From Longitalea luteola (GTDB lineage: Bacteria; Bacteroidota; Bacteroidia; Chitinophagales; Chitinophagaceae), in NCBI RefSeq assembly GCF_017356035.1, contig NZ_JAFIQX010000007.1:248001-312000 (forward strand): a stretch of 64,000 bases of DNA. Reading direction: 5' to 3'. A model generated the notes under the pieces. The model saw nothing but the letters and a program-made list of their open reading frames with translations. It was not told where the DNA came from and made no database searches. The translations under genes were made by a program, and so were the position numbers. This document shows, in pieces, positions 37,101-44,698 of the stretch (positions are counted from its first letter, which is position 1; each line of letters opens with the position of its first letter).

Positions 37101-38178
37101 ACGACAATATGAAGTTGTTGACGAGATTGTCGTTGCCCGGCGGATTATACGTGATATGCTGAAAAGAGCTGGTCCTGGGTTCAATTACATTGACGCCACC
37201 GCGCAGTGTGCCTATCCATTTGCGGCCGTCGGCATCTTCATAGATCGAATACACGGCATTGCTGTTGACCAGGGACTTTCCTGCTGCCGATGTAATGGGC
37301 GCAGCAGCAGCGGCGCCGGGAGGTAACTGCAGTAAGCCATTGCCATCGGAGCCGATCCATAATACGTCCTGTTTATCGAAGTACAGGTGTACGATCTTGC
37401 TCGGGGAGGGGAGATAACTTTTGGAATACTGCCGCATCACCGGGTCATACTTATACAAACCATTCTCATTGCCCAACCAGCAATTTCCCAGTTTATCAGC
37501 CTTTAAACAATTCGCCTGTTTAATGGAGTTGTTCACGAGGCGCAGTTGCTGTTTGCCAGCATCATACTGGCAGAGGCCAACCTGTTGAATAAACACCCAT
37601 ACCGTATTGTTATAAGTATCGGGTTCTATGGCCGTCACGTCATAATTGGCATCAGTTGAGTTGTTGTGCTGCAACGGAATTTGCGTGCCCGGCGACTGTT
37701 TATTGTGAAATACCAGTAAGCCGTTTTGCTGGGTGCCAATGAGCATGAGGCCATTGGCGGCTGCCTTGATCGTATGGATGTTATCCTGCAAATATTGCCG
37801 GCGGGTAAAATTCCAGCGGGTGTATTGCAAGCGGGAGAAACGGGAAGATACCGGATCAAACACGCAGGCGCCTTTCAATCCGCCCACCCAGATATTGTTT
37901 TCGTTATCCCCCTCAATCGTATAGATCGTATTGTTGTTAAGGGAACTGCTGTCGCCAATGACGTTCCGGAAGATCCTGAACCCATAGCCATCATAGCGGT
38001 TAAGGCCATCATAGGTGCCAAACCACATAAAACCTTTATAATCCTGATAAATGGTGATAACGACATTATTACTGAGGCCCTGTTCAATGCCCAGGTATTT
38101 GACCGGGTAGTTTTCGGCAAGCGAATGTATGGCCAGCAGGAGCAATAGTGTAAATATGCCAATGGCTTTGTGACCCAT
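34105..38178 (-). CDS. Hybrid two-component system regulator (reg_prop sensor, kinase, receiver, AraC)
   Basis: This 1357-residue one-protein signalling chain has a signal peptide (IFTLLLLLAIHSLAE), then a periplasmic double propeller of reg_prop repeats (about 25-690, starting YLGIEQGLSNNVV) and a Y_Y_Y domain (about 700-770). One transmembrane helix follows (about 775-795, LWAYILYGVCFAGAIYIYI). The histidine kinase has H831 in NISHEFRTPLS and an ATPase domain with DTGCGIS and SGFGIGLFLVKQY. The receiver domain has phospho-acceptor D1143 (ISDIN) and a Lys in YITKPFD. An AraC helix-turn-helix (about 1250-1350) ends the protein. All key residues are present. Family role: it binds an oligosaccharide in the periplasm and switches on a neighbouring utilisation locus, here SusC-SusD-GH2 directly downstream on the same strand. 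Confidence 0.96.
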   Translation of the reverse strand: MGHKAIGIFTLLLLLAIHSLAENYPVKYLGIEQGLSNNVVITIYQDYKGFMWFGTYDGLNRYDGYGFRIFRNVIGDSSSLNNNTIYTIEGDNENNIWVGGLKGACVFDPVSSRFSRLQYTRWNFTRRQYLQDNIHTIKAAANGLMLIGTQQNGLLVFHNKQSPGTQIPLQHNNSTDANYDVTAIEPDTYNNTVWVFIQQVGLCQYDAGKQQLRLVNNSIKQANCLKADKLGNCWLGNENGLYKYDPVMRQYSKSYLPSPSKIVHLYFDKQDVLWIGSDGNGLLQLPPGAAAAAPITSAAGKSLVNSNAVYSIYEDADGRKWIGTLRGGVNVIEPRTSSFQHITYNPPGNDNLVNNFILSFCEDEKNNVWIGTDGAGLRYWDRKKNRFTQYTSNANNKNAISSNFITSIVKDHHNEIWISTWLGAINRFNRFTGSFTRYDCYNPFTREKENNVWLLYQDAQNRLWASATNEGSLYLFNRESDRFELFDNNIKNLQCLAEDRQGGFWGGNYATLYYIDRDHKKHQPFNIGYTLRCLLEDRHHNFWIGTQEGGLLLFDRKTGRFKRFTTTDGLPGNTILRILEDKTGNLWLSTYNGLCRFNPVTKTSRNFSQSDGLQSNQFSFNAALALSSGEFLFGGIKGFNVFYPDSVQEEREEAAIFLTGLKINNTITEGNDRYVTARTGDNIDQITIPYDRAVLSLDYLALNYAGADKTNYAYFLQGWDKDWNYVNHIRTANYSRLQEGKYGFKVKVKRSDGSWGQERQLLQIIVLPPWYRTLWAYILYGVCFAGAIYIYIRYTRTQERLKYEIRLAHMENEKDKELMEKKLTFFTNISHEFRTPLSLIINPVREALHAQPRNELKIAYRNARRLLSLVDQLLLFRKADNGSDTCTISSIDIIQLCDEVYQCFVHQAKTRNIDYRFTTTTPSLTIHADYEKIEIALFNLLSNAFKFTPEYGSILFSVQETNNTVLLSVRDTGCGISTADSQRIFDKFQQAGHGKRQSGFGIGLFLVKQYIESHKGTVICQSVLNEGTTFTITLFKGAAHLPANYEYVTADRHEQNELLQELAAGADQQPEEIPEAPPAKQEGKQAEEVVTGKKSILLIDDNREITQYLQQIFGNQYLVYAADNGEDGYKLALQHIPDLVISDINMQGMDGLELCAKLKQSDILGHIPVILLTAATATDIKLKGIEGGADDYITKPFDQTLLQAKVETILRNRNLLQRFFFDSITLRETTARVPAEYQDFLRKCIAVIEENVDTEDFTIKKFSKAMGMSHSALYNKVKSISGQSLNAFIRSIRLRRAAVLLLTENMNIRQAAFQVGINDVRYFREQFVKLFHMTPSEYIKKYRHSFNRDHNVIKASE

Positions 38179-38299
38179 TTAGATCCCCCCTTTGTGAAAT
38201 CGTTAGGTCTTAAAAGTAGGGAAAAACATTGATCAGCATCGTTTTCAGCTATGGCGTGGCATAGTTTTTTTACCTATAATTGAACTAAAACGTTAAATT

Positions 38300-38422
38300 A
38301 TGGATAATCCTAACAAGAAGAAAGCTGATAGTAAACGTATCAGTAAGCAGTCGCATGAACAGGCTTATCAAAAACGTAAAAAGACAGCTAAAAAATCAAA
38401 CAGTAAAGCGAAAAGCAAATAA
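38300..38422 (+). CDS. Small, very basic 40-residue protein
   Basis: The frame ATG 38300 to TAA 38420-38422 encodes 40 residues, about 40 percent of them Lys or Arg, with only two acidic residues near the start plus one Glu. It begins MDNPNKKKADSKRISKQ and ends KSNSKAKSK. It has no signal peptide or membrane segment, and its composition suggests nucleic-acid or ribosome contact, but I cannot name a function. It is divergent from the hybrid regulator (122 bp apart) and followed 22 bp later by a strong intrinsic terminator, which supports a real transcription unit. Confidence 0.7.
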   Translation: MDNPNKKKADSKRISKQSHEQAYQKRKKTAKKSNSKAKSK

Positions 38423-38444
38423 TTGTTATTTTAACTGTTAACAG

Positions 38445-38476
38445 GCCTCCCGGTACCTCGGGAGGCTTTTGTTTTT
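38445..38476 (+). terminator. Intrinsic terminator after the 40-residue gene
   Basis: GCCTCCCG and CGGGAGGC form a perfect 8-bp GC-rich stem with the loop GTACCT, followed directly by TTTTGTTTTT. Confidence 0.88.
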
Positions 38477-39557
38477 AATTTGTACACCAAATACCAGGGG
38501 CCTGGAAGCAATTGAACAAATTTTGAACGTAAAAGACCAAAATCCTGACCTCCGACCCGCTGGGAGATAATAGGTTTGCAATAATTGCCAGAGCGGCATT
38601 TTCTGCCGGACAGGTTCCAGCGGTAAAAATTGAGAGTCCGACAACAACTTCTCTACTTAACCATAACGATTGCTTTATGAATGAGCCAACCACTTTCTTA
38701 CATCAAATCATTCCTCCCCTGATCAGTAAGATCATTTTCCATCATTTGAAGTGACCGGTCCCAGTCCGGGGGGGATGGATAACGCTGCCCTAATCTCTCA
38801 TGAATGATCGGGAGATAACAGACGAACGTTAGCCTGTAGCAAAGAGTCAATGCATTAATAGCACAAATATTTAATGTGATCCTGAAAATCGACAATAGCT
38901 CTTTTTTTCCGTGCCATTCCGGACGATGTCCCGGAATGGCACTATTTAAAAGTTGCATTTTATTTCGTACAATGATAATCGTTCAGCTGTGAATCTCTAT
39001 TCCCGGTACAAACGGATTATCTCGAACTCGGGTATTTCCATGCCGGAGTTTTGTATTGTGTTGATCGAATTTAATGTAGTGGCGGCGCTGGTTTCAGTCA
39101 TTTAAAGCGATTACATTTCGCAGGTAACAATGCCAGTTACATGCAGCGTCTCTGCGTTAAATCTGATCTTATGATAAAAATATTTCGCTTAGGTATTGTT
39201 TATATTGATCGATTAGTGTAATTTTGACAATTATAAATACTTGCCATCCCTGATAATCATAATCCCTCCGATTGCAGGAAATAAATCCAGATTGCCACTA
39301 GAAATTTAATCTACATCTGCAAAACGCTTGTCATTTCTGTTGCAGGAACGATGAGATGCCTTTTTACTAACACAATGAATGCTTGTTAGTCTAACTGCCG
39401 AGAAAAGAAGGCATACAGCCTTTATTAATTACAATTAGCGAAGCTTTAGCCCGGAAGAAAAATGGGAATGGACGCATCCTATGCGGCTGTACAGGCCGGT
39501 GTGTGCGCGCCAAACGATAAAACCATGTATTCTGTAAAAACTATAATAAAAAACGCG
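38477..39557. other. About 1.1 kb without a supportable gene
   Basis: I see no protein with family features on either strand; a short minus-strand frame (38698-38958) has no recognisable signal or motif and overlaps a perfect hairpin. A -7-like element TAATTTTG is at 39219-39226 with TTG 20 bp upstream (39196-39198), pointing toward the lipoprotein gene. An RNA gene is possible but not shown. In-frame ATGs at 39462 and 39525 could extend the lipoprotein gene but would destroy its signal peptide. Confidence 0.5.
38911..38942. repeat. Perfect 12-bp inverted repeat (hairpin)
   Basis: GTGCCATTCCGG (38911-38922) and CCGGAATGGCAC (38931-38942) are exact reverse complements around an 8-base loop. 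The run of T (38902-38908) lies on the 5' side in the plus direction, so neither strand gives a canonical terminator with a trailing U-tract. Function is unknown. Confidence 0.8.
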
Positions 39558-40250
39558 ATGAAGTACAAAATCCTGCTCCCTTTGTTAGTATCTGGTTTAT
39601 TTCTTTATGCATGTTCTAAAGACGATACAGATACAACCAATAAACCGGGAGAAACTATCCTTGAAACTTATTACCCTGGTTCGTCCATGGAAATTAAAGA
39701 ACTGTCGATCCGTACCAGTGAAGGAACCATTACTGATCCGGCTTTTATCCAGGATTTCATCAACAGAAATGTTAGTGCAGAGGTAAAAGACAAATTTATT
39801 GTTGGCGCAAGTTCGGTACCGGTTAATGGATCAAACCAGATCCTTTACTTCCTCGAAAACAGCCGGGTGAATGTGGGTGGTGTAAACATGCAGATCACTG
39901 GATATGGAGACTCAACCATGACCGTAACCGAGTATACATCTACTCCGTTCCCATCAATAAATACGTATTGCGATTCATTATTGAGCAGTGTTCCTGATCA
40001 GAACCCATTGTTGGCCTGCCCCGCCGGCGGTTGCACCAGTTATCGCAAATCTTACACCCTGATCACCTCTGGCCCTAACTACTATGCTCCTTTGTTAACT
40101 TATGCCGTTGTAACCAAAAACTGCGTAAGAACAGCGTCAGGTACTCCTGTTATTAGCGTTATCAGTCGCGATCTGAACAGCTTGCTGACATTTGGTGACT
40201 CCGTGTTGGTTCAATATGCTAAATTGCCATTAGTTAAAGAATCGAAATAA
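39558..40250 (+). CDS. Hypothetical lipoprotein
   Basis: I do not recognise this 230-residue protein. The ATG at 39558 is chosen because it begins a textbook lipoprotein signal (MKYKILLPLLVSGLFLYAC, Cys19 followed by SKDD). An upstream ATG at 39462 would bury that signal. After an acidic/Thr linker (SKDDTDTTNKPGE) the body has mixed alpha/beta character with IQDFINRNVSAEVKDKF. A cysteine-containing segment (DSLLSSVPDQNPLLACPAGGC) and a later Cys (TKNCVRT) could form disulfides. A clear terminator follows. The similar-sized lipoprotein at 40572 lies downstream but has its own promoter-like element and terminator, so each is probably transcribed alone. Confidence 0.72.
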   Translation: MKYKILLPLLVSGLFLYACSKDDTDTTNKPGETILETYYPGSSMEIKELSIRTSEGTITDPAFIQDFINRNVSAEVKDKFIVGASSVPVNGSNQILYFLENSRVNVGGVNMQITGYGDSTMTVTEYTSTPFPSINTYCDSLLSSVPDQNPLLACPAGGCTSYRKSYTLITSGPNYYAPLLTYAVVTKNCVRTASGTPVISVISRDLNSLLTFGDSVLVQYAKLPLVKESK

Positions 40251-40271
40251 TGTTTGAAATAAAATCGAATA

Positions 40272-40310
40272 AAAGGGCTGCCCGCAAATGGATACCTGCG
40301 GCAGCCCTTT
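40272..40310 (+). terminator. Intrinsic terminator after the lipoprotein gene
   Basis: AAAGGGCTGCC-C-GCA and TGC-GGCAGCCCTTT pair in a stem with one bulged C around a 10-base loop. The stem starts 21 bp after the stop codon and is followed by CTGTTTATG. Confidence 0.85.
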
Positions 40311-40522
40311 CTGTTTATGAACAATTGTAAAGTACCTTCGTATTTTTTGACATGTCATTCGTACATTTACTTGCGCATTACAACGTATTAAGCCTTACGC
40401 TTTATAAAAAAGATTGAAACCTACAAGCTGCTTATGTAGTTTTTTTACCTGCTATAATCGTTCTTCCGCATACAAAAACACGACATTCACCCCTTTTACT
40501 ATAACATACATACTAATTTGGA

Positions 40523-40530
40523 TATATTTG
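40523..40530 (+). promoter_or_regulatory. Bacteroidota -7-like element TATATTTG
   Basis: TATATTTG matches the Bacteroidota -7 consensus TAnnTTTG, 41 bp before the start of the lipoprotein gene at 40572. No good TTG -33 element is seen 17-19 bp upstream, so the call is tentative. Most of the 321-bp gap 40251-40571 is otherwise featureless apart from the terminator. Confidence 0.4.
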
Positions 40531-40571
40531 TGCGTTTATTACTAACCACAATTTAACCCAAAATCAGTATC

Positions 40572-41129
40572 ATGAAAATTTTGATCAGGTCTCTTGGTTT
40601 AGTAGCCGTTTTAGCCATGAGTACCCTTTTACCCTCTTGTGACAAAGTCAAGGATGCCATTACCATTAACATTGGTACACAAACCGTAACTGCCGACTTT
40701 TATATCACCCCTCAGGAGACAGGAACAAAGGAGTTGGCCATTTTTCAATATGGGATCAATATTGATTCGCTAATAAAAATTGAAAGCCCTGACCTGGGCA
40801 TAGGCAACATCAAGAAAGCAAAGATCCAAAGCGTTAACCTTACTTTCACCAATGCAACTCAGAATGATCATTTCGGCGCTTTCTCTGCCTGCGAATTGGG
40901 ACTGGCTTCCAGCTCCAAACCGGAGTATACTGTAGTTGCAGCATTGACCTCAAATCCTGAGACCTACAGTACCTCGTTGGATATACCGGTAAATGCTAAT
41001 GTTGATCTGAAAGATTATTTCAGATCATCTGTTTATTATTTCAAATTCTCTGGTACCACCCGCCGCGCTACCACCACTACGCTGCAGGGTAAAGCTACCA
41101 TTAAGTTCGACGTTGAAGCCGGCCTGTAA
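40572..41129 (+). CDS. Hypothetical lipoprotein
   Basis: This is an unrecognised 185-residue protein with a lipoprotein signal, Cys23 in STLLPSCDKVKD. The mature part looks all-beta: TVTADFYITPQETGTKELAIF, the KAKIQSVNLTFTN strand, and a final TTTTLQGKATIKFDVEAGL. It is compatible with a single beta-sandwich domain of the kind found on surface lipoproteins, but no catalytic or sugar-binding site can be named. A promoter-like element lies 41 bp upstream and a strong terminator 42 bp downstream, so it is probably monocistronic. It comes before the SusC/SusD/sialidase genes; whether it works with them is unknown. Confidence 0.75.
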   Translation: MKILIRSLGLVAVLAMSTLLPSCDKVKDAITINIGTQTVTADFYITPQETGTKELAIFQYGINIDSLIKIESPDLGIGNIKKAKIQSVNLTFTNATQNDHFGAFSACELGLASSSKPEYTVVAALTSNPETYSTSLDIPVNANVDLKDYFRSSVYYFKFSGTTRRATTTTLQGKATIKFDVEAGL

Positions 41130-41170
41130 TCGCCTGCCTTGTAATTCGAAATTTTAGTTGTTTATAGACA

Positions 41171-41213
41171 AAGCACCCCGTTCGGGCATGGCCAGAACGG
41201 GGTGCTTTTGTTT
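41171..41213 (+). terminator. Intrinsic terminator after the second lipoprotein gene
   Basis: AAGCACCCCGTTC (41171-41183) and GAACGGGGTGCTT (41195-41207) form a perfect 13-bp stem around an 11-base loop, followed by TTGTTT. Confidence 0.9.
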
Positions 41214-41521
41214 CATACCTGCCTCATCTTCGTTCTTGCTAAAATAAGACCTACATAATCTTCCCGCCGATGACTGTCGGTTTTGGCGTTTTTACTTTCA
41301 AAATGAACACCTTGTGAGTGATATTTAAAGATCAGGCACAATTTTTTTGGAATATCAGAATTTATTTACATTTTTGTTATGTAGAACATAATAGATCGCT
41401 AACACTAAAAACGCTTGTCATGAAAACGACCCCCAAACCTGGGTGGAATCCCTTCCATCATTCCTGCAACCATTCATCTTTTTCAACATTCCGATAATTA
41501 TCAGTACCAAAAACTAACGCT
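41214..41521. other. Upstream region of the sialidase-locus SusC
   Basis: No gene is supported here. A promoter-like pair is listed separately at 41346-41376. A 25-codon frame starting ATG 41420 and ending TAA 41497 lies 24 bp before SusC. It has no signal or motif, so I do not call it a gene, though a leader peptide cannot be excluded. Confidence 0.45.
41346..41376 (+). promoter_or_regulatory. Bacteroidota-type promoter candidate for SusC
   Basis: TTTG (41346-41349) is followed after 17 bp by TACATTTTTG (41367-41376), close to the Bacteroidota -33/-7 pair TTTG-N17-TAnnTTTG. Transcription would start near 41382, giving a leader of about 140 bases before SusC. Confidence 0.45.
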
Positions 41522-44500
41522 ATGACCCTGAAAAAATCGCCATTGCGTGCCCGCACATGGTGTTTGCTTTTGCCATTGCTAACGTTACTGTTCCTGGCCG
41601 CCAGTACCGCAGCCCAGGATCGCATTTTAACGGTTACCGGAAAGGTGACTGATGAACTTGATAAACCCCTGACTGGCGTATCCATCAGGATCATGCAAAC
41701 CACCATTGGAACGGCCACCAACAAGGATGGCATGTACAAGATCAATGTAAACCCGGCGGATTCTCTTGATTTTTCGTACACCGGCTACCGCGTCGAACGT
41801 TTAGCGGTAAAAAACCAGGTTGACCTGAATGTAAAATTGACGCCCATTGCAGGCAGTATGAATGAAGTAACCGTGATCGGTTATGGCCAGCAAAAGAAAG
41901 TGAGCGTTGTAGGATCACAGGCTACCGTAACGCCTGAAGATCTTAAACTACCGGCCAGGGATATCGCCGGTATGCTGGCCGGACGAATTTCCGGTATAAT
42001 TACGACTTCACGTGGCGGTGGCCCGGGCGCCGATAATGCCAGTGTGCTCGTGCGCGGCGTATCTACTTTTGGTACCGGTTCGAGAGCACCACTCATCATC
42101 ATCGATGGTGTGCCCGACAGAACTTTTAATGATATTGATCCGGAAGACATTCAAACGTTCACGGTATTGAAAGACGCAACGTCAACGGCGGTTTATGGTA
42201 CGAGAGGCGCTAATGGCGTAATTCTCATTAATACCAAACGCGGGGTGGCCGGTAAACCGCAGATCAATGTAGAATTGAACCAGGGCGTCACCCAGTTTGT
42301 TCAGCTGCCCAAACTACTCGATGCGCCTACCTGGATGGAATTGTACAATGAAGCCCTGGAAACAAGGGGCCGCGATCCATTTTATTCAGAAGAAAGAATT
42401 GCGCTGCACCGCGATGGTGTTGATCCCGACCTGTACCCAAATACAAATTGGTACAAAGAATTGTTTCGGGATCATGGCCTAACCCAACGCGCCAATTTTA
42501 ATGTGAGCGGCGGGGCCGATAAAGCCAATTACTATATTTCTGGCGGTTACTACAATGAGACCGGTCTGATAAAACCTTACGCCGATGAAAGCTACGATAC
42601 AAAATCTTATTATCGCCGTTATAATTTTACCGCCAACATAGGCGTGAATATGACCGGAACCACAAAGCTCGATCTGGGTATTGCAGCTATTGTCGATAAA
42701 CGCAATGGACCTTATGATCCGGTGGTTACCAATGTAGCGAACAACCTGTTTGAACAGGCGCTGCGTGTACCACAACATATAATTCCCGCGAAATATTCCA
42801 ATGGACAATGGGCCGGTACACCGGATGGCCGAAGCAGTCCCGCCCGCTTCGCCTTTGGTTTTGGTTCTGGTTATACGTATTCTGCGACCATTCGGCCGAA
42901 CATACGGGTTAAACAGGATCTGGGCATGTTTATAAAAGGGTTATCAATCTCCGGACTGTTTTCTTTCGATGTAAATACAGATGCTACCGTGGCGACGATG
43001 CGTGCTGCCCGTATGTATTATGCGGAAGGACGCGATGCTTCTGGCAAGCTCATTACCCGGCAGCTAAATACCACCAACGATCAGCTTTCTTATGCTTCGG
43101 CCCGGTCAACCGAACGCCGGATGTATTCAGAAGCATCGTTGAATTACCAGGCCAATTTTGGCAGGAAACATGAAGTAGGGGCATTGCTGTTGTTCAACCA
43201 GTCTGAGTTTGTCGATGGTAATGCGACCACCTTTACCACTGCTACGCCCACACGTAACCGTGGTTTGACCGGCCGTGCCACCTATGGCTTTAATAGCCGG
43301 TATTTTGTAGAAGGAAACTTTGGTTACACGGGATCTGAGAACTTCAGTCCGGCAAACCGCTATGGGTTTTTCCCTTCTTTTGGTGTAGGCTGGATCGTGT
43401 CCAGCGAGCCGTTCTTCAAGCCAATGACCGATGTGCTGTCTTATTTTAAATTGCGCTACAGTTATGGTCTCACGGGGAACGCAGGTTACAATAACAACCG
43501 CTTTTTGTACCTCGATATGCTGACCAAAACTTCCTCCGGGGTTTACCAGTTTGGTACGCCTTCGTCCCTTTCGCCAAACTACGGGGGGTATACGCTGTCG
43601 CAAATAGCCACTGATGCCAGTTGGGAAACCTCGTACCGGCATAACCTGGGCGTGGAAATGAATTTTCTCAATAATGATCTTAAGTTGATCGCAGAAGTAT
43701 TCCGGGAGAGAAGAGAAGACATTTTGCGGACCGATCAGACCATACCTGCCATCTCGGGTTTTGACGAAATAAATCCGATTCGCAATATTGGTGTTGTGCT
43801 GAACAAAGGCGTTGATATAACGCTTTCCTATAACAGATCATTTGCAAAATCTACCTGGCTTACTTTCACGGGAACCTTTACTTATAACAAGAACACCAAC
43901 CTGCAGGATGGACTGGCGCCACAACCTTATCCCTGGATGGAATGGAAAGGGAAAGAAGTGGATGCAAAAACATTATACCATGCCGTTGGTCTGTTCGAAA
44001 GCCAGGAGGAAATTGATAAATGGGCAAAACAGCCCGGTAATCCAAGAGTGGGTGACATCAAGTATGAAGATATGAACGGTGATGGCGCTATCAACAATTT
44101 TGATATTGCCCGCGTGAATGTTTCGGGTACCCCGAAAATGATGTATGGCCTTAATATCGCCTTTGGTTATAAAGGGTTCGATATCGGCGCTTTCATTCAG
44201 GGAACCGGCAAGGTGTCCCTGTTGTATGGCAGCGGTGATGGTACATTGCCTTTCAACAATGGCGCAAATAGTCCAAACCTCTATGCAGCAGTTATCGACC
44301 GGTGGACGCCCGATAATACCAATCCGCATCCATTTTATCCTCGGTTGAGCACTAACCAGGATCCTACTTCAAATTTTCTGGTGAGCGACTGGTGGTTGCA
44401 TCCGGCTGATTTTATCCGGTTGAAAAGTGCCGAGTTAGGTTACACTTTACCTGCTGGCATCTTACGCAAACACAAGGTTAAGAACATCCGGTTCTTTTTA

Positions 44501-44647
44501 AACGGCACCAACCTGATCACCCTTTCCAAGTGGAAATATTGGGATCCTGAATTGAATGATACAGGAACCAGTTCTACCACTGTTACACGGGGCGGATTTT
44601 ATCCGAATATCAAGGCTTATAATTTTGGTGCAAGGGTTACTTTTTAG
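41522..44647 (+). CDS. SusC/RagA TonB-dependent outer-membrane transporter
   Basis: This 1041-residue receptor has no STN domain. The signal peptide (CLLLPLLTLLFLAASTAAQ) is followed by a carboxypeptidase-like domain (TVTGKVTDELDKPLTGVSI), the plug with VTVIGYGQQKKVSVVGSQ and TSTAVYGTRGANGVILINTKRG, and a barrel ending in KAYNFGARVTF with a terminal Phe. It is the first gene of a probable operon SusC-SusD-sialidase. It would take up glycans or glycopeptides in a TonB-dependent way together with the SusD encoded 52 bp downstream. No regulator of the FecI/FecR or hybrid two-component type lies next to it. Confidence 0.95.
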   Translation: MTLKKSPLRARTWCLLLPLLTLLFLAASTAAQDRILTVTGKVTDELDKPLTGVSIRIMQTTIGTATNKDGMYKINVNPADSLDFSYTGYRVERLAVKNQVDLNVKLTPIAGSMNEVTVIGYGQQKKVSVVGSQATVTPEDLKLPARDIAGMLAGRISGIITTSRGGGPGADNASVLVRGVSTFGTGSRAPLIIIDGVPDRTFNDIDPEDIQTFTVLKDATSTAVYGTRGANGVILINTKRGVAGKPQINVELNQGVTQFVQLPKLLDAPTWMELYNEALETRGRDPFYSEERIALHRDGVDPDLYPNTNWYKELFRDHGLTQRANFNVSGGADKANYYISGGYYNETGLIKPYADESYDTKSYYRRYNFTANIGVNMTGTTKLDLGIAAIVDKRNGPYDPVVTNVANNLFEQALRVPQHIIPAKYSNGQWAGTPDGRSSPARFAFGFGSGYTYSATIRPNIRVKQDLGMFIKGLSISGLFSFDVNTDATVATMRAARMYYAEGRDASGKLITRQLNTTNDQLSYASARSTERRMYSEASLNYQANFGRKHEVGALLLFNQSEFVDGNATTFTTATPTRNRGLTGRATYGFNSRYFVEGNFGYTGSENFSPANRYGFFPSFGVGWIVSSEPFFKPMTDVLSYFKLRYSYGLTGNAGYNNNRFLYLDMLTKTSSGVYQFGTPSSLSPNYGGYTLSQIATDASWETSYRHNLGVEMNFLNNDLKLIAEVFRERREDILRTDQTIPAISGFDEINPIRNIGVVLNKGVDITLSYNRSFAKSTWLTFTGTFTYNKNTNLQDGLAPQPYPWMEWKGKEVDAKTLYHAVGLFESQEEIDKWAKQPGNPRVGDIKYEDMNGDGAINNFDIARVNVSGTPKMMYGLNIAFGYKGFDIGAFIQGTGKVSLLYGSGDGTLPFNNGANSPNLYAAVIDRWTPDNTNPHPFYPRLSTNQDPTSNFLVSDWWLHPADFIRLKSAELGYTLPAGILRKHKVKNIRFFLNGTNLITLSKWKYWDPELNDTGTSSTTVTRGGFYPNIKAYNFGARVTF

Positions 44648-44651
44648 GAAC

Positions 44652-44692
44652 TGCCCATTCACGATTCACCATCATCGTTCACAATTGAATCA
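44652..44692. repeat. CATTCACGATTCACCA short-word tract
   Basis: The 51-bp gap between SusC and SusD is mostly CATTCACGATTCACCATC and GTTCACAATTGAATCAC words. They share vocabulary with the translated repeat inside the FecR gene (9199-9249). Confidence 0.5.
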
Positions 44693-44698
44693 CAAAAA

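Noticed and set aside
38911-38942. Intrinsic terminator
   Set aside because: The stem is perfect but no T-run follows it on either strand.
38698-38958. 86-residue minus-strand frame
   Set aside because: It has no recognisable domain or signal and spans a perfect hairpin. I judge it chance, though the region stays unexplained.
41420-41497. 25-codon leader frame before SusC
   Set aside because: It is only 24 bp upstream of SusC, but composition is random and there is no terminator/antiterminator pair, so a leader peptide cannot be supported.
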